Source: Lottia gigantea
Lineage: Eukaryota > Mollusca > Gastropoda > Lottiidae
Assembly: GCF_000327385.1 (NCBI RefSeq)
Contig: NW_008710245.1
Coordinates: 1,196,381-1,260,380 of the forward strand
DNA: 64,000 nt
Direction of reading: 5' to 3'
Shown here piece by piece: positions 53,701 to 64,000 of the stretch. The translations under genes and the position numbers were made by a program. Each line of letters begins with the position of its first letter. Position 1 is the stretch's first letter. Below the pieces are notes generated by a model that was not told the DNA's origin, did not search any database, and saw only the letters and a program-made list of their open reading frames with translations.

Positions 53701-56700
53701 TGTTTGAACTCAAAACAAATTGTTCAAATTGTTTCCAAGATAAATTTGTAAAATGTTTCCAATAACAATCATGCATCTGCCACCAAAAATATTTTTTGAT
53801 CTCTCTTCCCAAATTAAACTAAAGATATAAATATATCAGACATAGCAAAAATACATTAAAAAATTAAATGCACTTTTTTTATATATCTCTACATATGTTT
53901 ATTACGTCATAAGCAGACGTCAATGCTACCTTACAAAATTAGTAGTAGTATTGTAAAATGAAACATTATCAAGTGATCTTTTTGGATTGAGAAGCATATG
54001 GTCAAGGTGAATGTCATTTGAAACAACATCAATTGAAAATGGAAAGAATGCCAGCTCTTTAATTTTAAAGTTAATTCAAGCCTGCCTTGTAGACCAATTG
54101 AAATTTAAAGAAATTCATCATACCTTTAGCCAACATTGCTTAACCAAGGTAAATTTTCCAATAAAAGATATTAAGGGAAAACAGGTCAAGTTTTCCAGAA
54201 TGTCTTATGTTAAGAGAGAAAACATTGTAACACATTTTTGTATGAAGTACTATCTTCGTTTTGAAAGGTGTTCAAGTTATTTATATAAAAGAATAAAACA
54301 ATCTATGCTTCTACAGTAAACATTCTTATAAATACAAGTCAATGTCCAGATTTTCGTAAGAGAGAAAACAGAAATTTTATTGGCTAAATGATTGGTTTGT
54401 TGCTATAACCCCTGACATTTTGGCGTCTGCCACATCTTGCTGGAGGCCATGACAGTATCTTCTTTACTTCTAATCTTGTCTCTGATCCCTACATTATTAT
54501 TTTGACCTTTGACCTAATCAGAAAAAAAATAACATACTTCAATCTTAGCTCACCAAACCATCTGAAAATTTATTCTCACTAAAATATTCAGAATTCTTCT
54601 GACAAATATTTTATCAGTTCTACAACTGTCTTCGCTCTTTTAGTTGGGAAATGGATATAGTATCATTTAAGGGGAACAGTTCACATTTTCGGGGATTGAT
54701 TTGGGTCTGGAATGTGCTTTAATAGTCATAAGAAGTACTAAAACGCATGAAATTGGCATAATCCATTCAAATATACCTCAAACTAGAATTATGCAAGTCA
54801 AATTTTTAAACTTCAAATGCGAATAATTATGGATACATATGGATTTGAAGGCTCAAATTTGACGATGAGCTGTGAACACTATTACTGATTATGTAAGCTA
54901 AAAAAAAATCATGTTGCAGAAACGAAGGTATGATCGGTCGAATGTGTAGTGAAGGTCCTCCTTTAATAGCTTCACTAAAATTCAACAGAAAAGTACCCTG
55001 GTAGTTAAGTTTGTTGTATCTTATTAATTTTCCCTTCTGCAACAATTACTTGCAAATAATTAAGAGATCTAACAATAAATTCAACACATTGAAACAGACC
55101 TGCAACAGGTCAAAACTAGAGAAAAAAATCTGATTACTTCTGGTAATACTGATTATGAAAGAAACACACCACACATTATGGAAATAACAAAGTGAGTTTT
55201 GTAATTAATAAAGAATTTGTTATTGAAGTCAGCTGACACCTAAGACATTTACACGAGTAACAATAGAATATCCATACACTAGCAATTATAATTCAATAAG
55301 TATGTACAACATGTTGCCAGTCTCAAGTATTTGTCAATATTTCAATAAGAATGGAACAGTCAATAATGGAATATTCATAAGGCTTCAATTTAATACAAAT
55401 TCAAATTTCCACTTTCTTCAGAAATAAGAAGCAAATCAATAACTGATCTAGTAAAAATATCTGTATTAAAGCTAAAAAACACTGTTTAACTGTTATTTAA
55501 GCATCACCATGAAATATTTTAAACTTATAGCCATCAGCCATTAGTTCATATTTTTGTTTGATATTTGGCAAAACATTTTGTTTGCCTAATATAGCCTTAA
55601 CCAATAGAACGAAGATAAACAAGGGAAAATGCATTTTAGGGCGAACAGCATTGCATTGGTCCCATGAACCCGTATTTTCATAAATTAGGTTAATTTGAAA
55701 CAGTCAATCTGTTTAGCTATACCAGGAAGAAAAATTTCACTTGGCAGAATTCAATAAATCACTACTTATAACAAGTGCTTTTCAATTCTGTGACTTTAAA
55801 AATGATATTTGATTATTCAAAATCACCACCTGTTGAAACCACACAAAATAGCTTACCTTGGAAATTTTCAGATTGTAATACTTATACGAACACTAAAGAT
55901 AAACTAATCTTACCTGAAAAATAGAAAAAAAACAAAATTAATAAAATACTTTGAAAATATGTATCTCTATTGGCCAAAACAGATGTAAGTTGTCATTTAT
56001 GAGCTAAAAAGTAAAGAATTGCAACCAAGAGTCATTGACCATTATCATGATAAATTATATTTATTACAAAGTCTATGTAATATGTGTTTTTGGTAATAGA
56101 TGTAATATGTGTTATATTGTAACAAGTGTAATATCATGTGCTATATGGAAAAAGGGAAATATGTGTCTCAAATGTAAAATGTGTTATGTTAATGAGTGTG
56201 ATATTTGTAATAATGAAATACTGTATTTATGCCATATTTTTATACTTTTTTGCTGAGATAATGAGATAATTTTGTCTGCAATGAGGAATATTTTGAGGTA
56301 TACAGCAGCGTTGAAATACTCTCGTTATGGTTGCATTTCAATATGAGAAAAAAAGCTTAATTTGGGGATTCCATATCACTATTCAGAATGAATACAAGAC
56401 ATATGGTATCCCTACAATTCAATAAAATCATACTGAGAAAGGTTAGACTAATTGATCTCTATTAGCTGATGAAGCAAACATCAATGAATATATCCCTTCA
56501 AGATTGCATCTCACTCAACGAACCCAACCAAAAGCTACAAAATGAAAGTACATAACACATAATATTGGTAATAATAATATAGTGTTATGTATTTATATTT
56601 GGGTAAAAAATGTTTGTATATACATGTCAATATAATTATCAGTATACTAATATAAATCTTGATTAAAGTCTACTAGAGATATCACCAACATCACCTCATA

Positions 56701-58714
56701 TCATCTCAACCTTCTATAATAATGCTGTTATCACTGATCAGAATGCTGTTATCACTTATCAGATAAGCATTATCATACCAATCCAATATGCTATCATATG
56801 TTCTATATATACCTCACAACAATAAATAGAATAGTGTATTTTTTATGAGTTATGCAGCAGAAGATAAAACTTGCATGTCCTAATTTCATACTATACAACG
56901 TACCTATACTGCACTTAATGATGCATATTGCATTGTGATTTATAAACAACATTAGAAACCAAGAACTAAGTAAGAACAATTATCATTTTGATCATTTGGT
57001 GGTTGTTTTCGGCAAAAACTAAGATATGTGGATAAACAAATGTTTTGCTGGTGATCATTAGAGAATTGAAGACTCATGTTAAAGTAAAATTTCTCAAAAT
57101 CAGGTGCATATTTGTTATGTGTAAAAAAAATCAACATTCAAATCAATTATGTGTCACACTTTCTATTAAGTGGAGATTTAGAAGTTGCATAAAATGTAAT
57201 CCATTACTTTGGCAGCCATGACAGCCATGGCCCCCCAAGTTTCAATAGGATAATGCCTGCTGCTGGGAGCCTGCCTTTGCAATAGTGGCCCATAAAAATT
57301 CATAGAAAGACCACTTGTCAATAACACTGTTTGAGTGTATACCTGCCCATTCCTTAATAAATATAATGAAGACTAAACTCTAATTTCAATTATGTCTTTG
57401 ATCACCATGACTATGTTTTGCAGTTTTACTCTTGAGTACCTATAACTTGCTTGATTCATAAATATTGGATAAACATAGTGAAGTTGAATTAATATACTTA
57501 CAGAATCATAAAATAAGTCTAAATAAAACACACTAAGCACATATATTTTCTGACTAAACACAACACCTTTTCAATGGTAGTTCTAAAATGGATTTGACCA
57601 AATCTAATCTCCCAATGGTATTGAGAAAGTCACAGGTGTTGCCAAGACAATTGGTTTACTAAGATTTTATCTTTAGAATCAATGTATGCATATATTCTCA
57701 TAAGAAACACCTAGCAAGATGTTGACTGTTTTTTTAGTACCTAGCTTCTCATAAGGGGATTTTTAATCTTGCAACAGACTTTCAAAAAATATGATCACAG
57801 GAAGTCACTGAACTGACATTAATCTTGATATAAAAGTAGGCCTATAATTTTCCATCAAAATTTCTAAAAAGAAAACCTAAATTAGATTTTGAATTTGTAG
57901 CCCCAATTATTCTGGAATGTTCCTTAGAAAATGGTTCAGCACTATCTTTTGCAAAAGTTCCTTTGGTTTTATTTTTTGGTGTAACCTCAAAATTGTTTGG
58001 CGATATTCTTACATTTGTGTTAAACATTCTAATCTCATCAAACTGGGTGGGACATCAAAGTTTCACAGAATTTCTTTGTCATCTTTAAGTACATTACCAG
58101 TGGGCCTGGTATAAAATTACAAAACAAAACTTCATCTGCTATTTGTAAGTGATTTGAAAGCATTTAGTCATGTCAACACAAATTTCAAAACTCACATGTT
58201 TACTTTTAACTCAATGACAAAATGTAAGTTAACAAATCTACTTTAGAGAGTCACAGGTTTAAACAACAAAATATTCTTAAATCTCAAAACAAAACACAAC
58301 TTCAGTGACTCAGAGAATCAGAGGATTAAAGCAAGTTGACCACCACGAAAAACATTTAGAAAATTAAACCCTGGTAGCTCACAAAGAAAAATTGGAGAAG
58401 ATTGACAATTTTTTGGATGCCTTTATAAATGAAGTTCCTTAAAAGAATATTGTTCTAAAATTCTTATCAAATTTTTCCAATTTTGATGACAATTTCTCTG
58501 ATAATGTCTTGTTTATATTTTAGAATTTAGGTTTGACATACAAAACAAGGTTATGAAAGAAATATTACTCAACCACAAATGTTTAAATCCAAAACACCTT
58601 GGACGGAAATATAAATAAAAAAAAAATTGTAAATGTTTGACAGATGACAAAGTTTCTTTATTTCAATGGTGGTAAGAAATCCTTGTTGTGGCTTGGACTA
58701 ATTTGACCTCTAAT
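50736..58714. other. Long noncoding region
   Basis: Eight kilobases of AT-rich sequence without a supported gene. It contains one dispersed repeat copy (50860-50883), and a GC-richer patch at about 57210-57300 of unknown nature. A - strand open frame at 51885-51703 would give a 60-residue peptide with one hydrophobic segment; nothing else supports it. Confidence 0.4.
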
Positions 58715-59370
58715 GAAAATTCTCGGAGATTTCAGATGGAGTTAGATCTCATTTGGAAATTCTGAAATATTTCAGATGGAAAGAACTCCTGAATTGGAAA
58801 TACTGAAATATTTCAGATGGAAAGAACTCCTGAATTGGAAATACTGAAATATTTTAGATGGAAATAACATCTCAATTGGAATTCTGCAATATTTCAGATG
58901 GAAATAGCACCTCAATTCGAATTCTGAAATATTTCAGATAGAAATAACACCTCATTTGTAATTCTGACATATTTTGGATGGATGAAACATCTCCATTGTA
59001 ATTCTGACATATTTCGGATTGATGAAACACCTCAAATGTAATTCTGACATATTTCGGATGGATGAAACACCTCAATTGTAATTCTGACATATTACGGATG
59101 GATGAAAAACCTCCATTGTAATTCTGACATATTTAGGATGGATGAAACACCTCAATTGTAATTCTGACATATTTCTGATGGATACAACACCCCCATTGTA
59201 ATTCTGACATATTTCTGATGGATACAAACCTCCATTGTAATTCTGACATATTTCTGATGGATACAACACGTCCATTGTAATTCTGACATATTTCTGATGG
59301 ATACAAACCTCCATTGTAATTCTGACATATTTCTGATGGATACAACACGTCCATTGTAATTCTGCAACAT
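58715..59370. repeat. 40-bp minisatellite with two unit variants
   Basis: About sixteen copies of a 39-41-bp unit. In the right part it reads ATTCTGACATATTTCTGATG with a following GATACAACACCTCCATTGTA. In the left part (58715-58950) it reads GAAATATTTCAGATGGAAA and related forms. Because 40 is not a multiple of three, all reverse frames show long overlapping open stretches that cycle through the same three peptide phrases. Confidence 0.9.
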
Positions 59371-60567
59371 TCTGAGATACACCTCAAAAAGAAGTTCTCA
59401 AAACTTCTGATGGATGTTATGAAATTCTCAAGTGCATCAATTGAAACCATGTAAACAAAAATTATGAATGGTGAATAAATTTCAAGGCATTTGCCACAGA
59501 ATGACCCACTCTTTGAAACACCTGAAATGCAATGTCTGTTAGCTAGGTGCTCTAAATATGGTTCTTTGCATGCAGATAGTGTTTTCAAGGTTTACTCCAA
59601 GAACTTCTTTGAAGGGCTGCCATTGAACAAGAACTGTAGCCAATTTTTTAAAAACCTAAATATTAACAAGATGGTATCAAGTACATAAAAATTATTCACA
59701 AAAGCTCGGCTAAAATTGAGAAATTTTAATGTTTATTACATAATCTATTAGCAGGGGTAATCAATCTACGCCAAGACATTGTTCGCTGTGCATGAATAGA
59801 TATATGTTAAGTAGAGAAAACAGATATTTGACGGCATATATAATTTTTCAAAGTTAGCTATTCTCATCTATATGCAATTCTCGATGCTGTAATATGTTTA
59901 TAGAAGAAATATTTCTAAACTTGAATACTAGTTTTTGCTGTGTTGATATAAGTGTTAATTCCCATATGGTGAAATAAAGTACACAAAATATTTCAAACTG
60001 TCAACAAAATCAGAACAAGTAGATCGCAAGTGTTAAATTAAGCGTAAGAGTGCATCAGAGGAAAAACAGGCTAGGTTTGATTTATTAACGTGAATTAAGT
60101 CATCAATATATGAAATGAAATGGAGTTTTACATCCTTTTGTATTTGCACCTAATTGGGCTAACTAAAGCAGGGTAGCTACAGAAGCTCTTTTTTTAATTT
60201 CAAATATAGCAGACACAGCACATGGTCTTCATTAGTAGTCTTTTGGCTTATCACTCTATCGAAAATTTGACAAAATCATAAAAACATAATGTTGTATTTT
60301 TCTAACCTCTGTGTCTGCATCTATCTTTTATCAATGCAGATTGCCTCAAATTGTTAGCAAACTTTTTCTTGAAGATTATTTTGAGAGAATAAATAAATAC
60401 AATGCATCTCGTCTTCCAGGCTGTCAAAATTTATCTGAACTTGTATCTCTATTTGAATTCTCAGACTTTCAGGATTCCATTATAGATAGACACAATATAA
60501 AATAATTCCTGCCATTATTCTACAACATGTCAATAAATAATTACATCTTTTTCAGATATGTTCCAAC
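59371..60567. other. Region without a supported gene
   Basis: AT-rich. Short + strand open frames at 59491-59688 and 60311-60505 look mildly protein-like but match no family I recognise. Confidence 0.35.
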
Positions 60568-60783
60568 TTAAGTTTTAGATTCCAGCATGAACATATGAAG
60601 TCTACAGCTCATGTTGAAGAGCGCATTGGTAACAATGGCTTTGGCATCATCAGCATTATTTTGTCTAAAGGGGGTCAACCTTTGGCACATGGAAGACAGC
60701 AATGCATTGGTAATATCCTGCTGCCTTCCAAGACCCAAGACTTCCTTAACAACAGCCCTTGAACTGTTCAGTGCAGTAGACAC
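60568..60783 (-). pseudogene. Coding-like fragment, helical, unassigned
   Basis: A 71-codon - strand frame with strongly protein-like composition (ALNSSRAVVKEVLGLGRQQD, then ITNALLSSMCQRLTPFRQNN and DADDAKAIVTNALFN). GC content is clearly higher than in the flanks. The amphipathic helical pattern and Asn-Ala-Leu phrases recall the helical linker before the GPS/GAIN region of polycystin-1-like proteins, but this is a guess. No matching exons surround it, so it is probably an isolated relic of a host gene. Confidence 0.35.
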
Positions 60784-61026
60784 TTACGCCAGGATCCAGT
60801 TTTTATTTCAATGGCCTTAATAGTGTGCGTGCAATTTAGTATGTTGATTTTTGTATTGTAGTAATAGAATATGCTGTGTGGCATCCTGCACTTACTATAA
60901 GACCAACAAGATTACTATTTTCAATAGCAAATCTTCACCATCAAATACCTTACAGATGGTATGGGTCAGCCACATGTGGTCATTTAAAACAAACTTGTCT
61001 TACTCTTCAGGAAATAATTAGGGAAG

Positions 61027-61209
61027 TACATGTTGTTATCATTCAGCTCTTCACCTGATTTTAGTGAAGGAGATTTTGGTATCATGATGGATTCAGAAAC
61101 TAGAAACACAAACTGCTTTGATTTGATATTTGGTACAACAATAAAGGTTGACACTTTTATCTATGTGGATCCACCAAATTATACAGACTTGAACCCAAAT
61201 GCAGAGTGA
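61027..61209 (+). pseudogene. Coding-like fragment, extracellular-domain-like, unassigned
   Basis: A + strand frame of about 60 codons reads GKYMLLSFSSSPDFSEGDFG, then IMMDSETRNTNCFDLIFGTT, and ends DPPNYTDLNPNAE before TGA. Just upstream (about 60880-61020) another frame reads TLQMVWVSHMWSFKTNLSYS and then SGNN before a stop, as if the two once belonged together with a one-base change between them. Composition suggests a beta-rich extracellular domain. It lies on the strand opposite to the fragment at 60568-60783. Probably an eroded host exon; the family is not identified. Confidence 0.3.
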
Positions 61210-61219
61210 TATAATGTGT

Positions 61220-64000
61220 CCTTATTAATGCTTCTTTCTCCATAAAAATGGATGGTCTTTGCCTTCCGTTGAATCAAAACTGGATTTAAATATGAAACAA
61301 ATATCTGACTTAGACTTGCATATGAAATTTCATGGTTTTCATAAAAAAATTAAAATCTAAATTTTCATTGTTGCAACCATATTCCAATAGTCTTGCCAAC
61401 ATGGTACTTGTGTTTTTAATTTCATTCAACTGGTCAATGATTTACAAACTATTAGGGTATGGTATATATTTTCTTCCAACAACAACCTGATGATTCTACC
61501 AGATTTCAGAATGTTGGAATGGATTTATGTTTGTTTTTATTTGCCAGTCAGAAAAGTCAATTAATTTTAATGTTGCATTGTTTACATTTGACCAAGTGTC
61601 TGTCAACACTTTGCTATCTTGAAACTAATAAGAATTTGTTCCTCATTTGTTCCCGTCTTAGAAACAGAGAAAATCTGAAATTCCTTGCAAGATTTAGGCG
61701 CTAGACACGCTTACATATGCCATTGATATGCATTTCTAGTAAATTAGTTAATCATCACAACAATGCAAAACATCTTAAAAACTTCAATTGTTAACAATGC
61801 TTAAAGGCTTTGCAATCAATATAACAAACTTTTTAAAAGACGTTGACTTACGCCTTTAATTTGCATTTCTAGTGAATAAGCATACCATCAAATTTGTGCA
61901 AAAAAATAAAAATTCAGAACTTGCCATTTTAATTTTTCACCATGTTTACGGGCTTGACAAAATATTGACAGATCTTAAATCAGAAATATAAATAAGTTCA
62001 TTGGTTTCTTTAAACAGCTGCTCATCACTTAGAAGCTCAACTAACAAAATATAAGAACTCGTTTGGCAACTGTTTCCTGATTTAAAAATATTCTGTGGAA
62101 AGAAATTATAAAATGGTATCTTTAATAACTAATGGTGTATCACATCTGTATCACTAAAAACAATTTATGCCTAATTTCATTACTTCCACTAAATTCATGG
62201 ATTTTGGCAGCCAAACTTCAATAAGCATTACAAGAATTTCTTGAACACCTTGCCTCTGACAGAACAGTTATTTAGTTCCATTCTTGTGTTACCATACACC
62301 CACAAGTTACCGGTGCCAAAAATCTAAACAAATAATACCCAATTGAGATGTTTCATTTTTATGATCAAAGGTGTTTAGTTTCTTACCGAACTTTGATAAA
62401 ATCAGAAGAACATATCAAACAAAAGAACATCAGAAATTTTTTCTGAAAAAAAAAGTTATCATTATTCTGATGATTAGCCTTTTCATAAGTGAAATATTTC
62501 TTTCACTCTTTACAAGGTTCTTAGATATCAATCGAAAAATAATCTTAAAAAATTTCCATTCTTTAATACCAAAGCTACTTCCAGTTTGAATTCATTGCTG
62601 TAAGCTATGATTTTTGATCAAAGTCCTTCTCAATATCAAATGAAAGTCACTTTTTCTTCATCAATCTACATCTTTATCTCCTTTCATAAAATATATGCAT
62701 CCTTTTCTCCTTTGTTTGGGTAATAATACAGCAGACTTTTGGAGTTATCAGCAGTAAGGACTGACGTATGCTTCATTTGATACAGTTGCCGCTTTATCTA
62801 AAATAACCTTTAAGGGTAAGATTAATCCTTATCAGACGTTGAACCTTATGTTACTTCCAAGTTCATTTTCAAAGTTAACCAAACTCATTAAAGCTTTTTT
62901 TCAATGCATGTTGATGAGATATACAGTCAAAGCAGATCAGAATCACTGGAAGTCTGCAAGAAAACAATGATAGAAACAGACGGTATTTGAAATGACGTAA
63001 ACTTTTAAAGATTTTACCAAGACAAATAAACCAAGGAAGACTATTATCTCTATACAGTATCAAAAGACTTTCTACCTCTGACATATCCGGAGAAAGATTT
63101 TAGGTGTTCATATCTTGATATCACCCAAGGATGGTCTAATGAACTTCAATAAGTAATCTTTTCTCGATAATGTTTGAAATTCAATGATCAGCGCCAAAGG
63201 ATTGGTCAAACATCGATCAACCATGAAAACACATGGAAAACTTTTTAATCAGATATTTTTCAGTGGGATATTTTTAGGTGTCCTATTTTTAAGTCAGTGA
63301 AAATGGCAAAGAATAATAACATTTCCCAGAATTACAAATTTCAAACAAAAGTTATTAAGTAGTACAAAATATGCAATTCAAAGTTCAATGGCCGTAAATT
63401 GAAAAGTAAAAGTATCTAGTAAATATACTGCCAGAATAAATGACGTATAGCAAGACGCTTCAGTGAATGAAATAGCTATTTGGTGTACAAATGTATGTTT
63501 GATATATAGTCGAAGATAATCAACTCAACCTCCAAAAGGAAGAAGGCAGCCATTACTTCCTCTAAGATAGAAGATTAGATGACTTTATTTCCCTTCATTT
63601 ATTGAAGAGTGATTGAGTGCAGAAACAAAACTCTAACCATTATTGTCTTTTAAATTAGAAAATGAGAAAAGCACAAGAATCATTACTCTTAGCTTTCTGG
63701 CATTAAAATAGTTAAACAAATAAACAGCACATGATAAATAGGCAGTTTGAATTTAAAGGAATAACAGACATCAGCTAGCATCTGACTGAGGAAACGTAAT
63801 ATCAACAAAATGCACAGGATTTCACAAAAACTTCAGAATTTCATACAAGTTCTTAATTAATCATTAGAATTAATAAATCGGGAAAAATAATATTTCATCA
63901 GAGTCTAATATGCAGAAATAAGGTAATTAAATGAATTACTCAGTGCGAAACAAGTACAACTGAGAATTCCTGAAAGTCATCTTCATGAAGAATTCCAAGT
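61220..64000. other. Right end of the window, no supported gene
   Basis: AT-rich sequence. A few more protein-like scraps lie on the + strand at about 61215-61280 and 61530-61620 (for example SINFNVALFTFDQVSVNTLL), which may belong with the fragment at 61027-61209. Beyond 61800 nothing is recognised. Confidence 0.35.

Noticed and set aside
58872-59588. Several overlapping - strand frames of 72-151 codons
   Set aside because: They are frame-cycled readings of the 40-bp minisatellite.

Overview
This window is nuclear DNA from an AT-rich invertebrate genome. Both genes have many introns with GT-AG splice sites, there are many minisatellites, and one 50-base run of N marks an assembly gap. A lophotrochozoan such as a mollusc fits best, from the length of the poly(rC)-binding protein tail and the kinds of short repeats. 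That assignment is inference; no ribosomal or mitochondrial marker is present.

Two protein genes can be rebuilt with every splice junction in frame. The first, on the + strand, has eight coding exons from 1302 to 5312. It encodes a 348-residue arsenite-methyltransferase (AS3MT) homologue that keeps the SAM-binding core but has lost three of the four cysteines that bind arsenic. The second, on the - strand, has eleven coding exons from 40004 down to 11800. It encodes a three-KH-domain poly(rC)-binding protein (vertebrate PCBP1-4, Drosophila mub) of 447 residues. Reading through the weak donor after KH3 gives a second, 364-residue form with the length and ending of vertebrate PCBPs. The genes are convergent, with their 3' ends 6.2 kb apart.

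Layout: 1-1301 is the upstream region of the AS3MT-like gene. 5313-7700 is its 3' end followed by a block of minisatellite, a tRNA-derived repeat and a possible MITE. 7700-11799 is the likely long 3' UTR or downstream region of the PCBP gene. 11800-40068 is the PCBP gene itself, with introns up to 9.5 kb holding a TTAA-flanked MITE, two Penelope-like element tails and a 35-bp array. 40069-64000 lies 5' of the first coding exon. A splice acceptor before the start codon shows that at least one noncoding exon, and the promoter, lie further upstream, so this may be a 5' UTR intron. It holds three large minisatellites (42, 18 and 40 bp units), dispersed short repeats and a few coding-like fragments I could not assign.

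No rRNA, CRISPR, intact tRNA, LTR element or intact transposon gene was seen. The points most worth following are the alternative C-termini of the PCBP gene, the KH1 GXXG loop assembled from two micro-exons, the cysteine-poor AS3MT homologue, and a short Penelope-type insertion with a hammerhead-like core and 13-bp target duplications.
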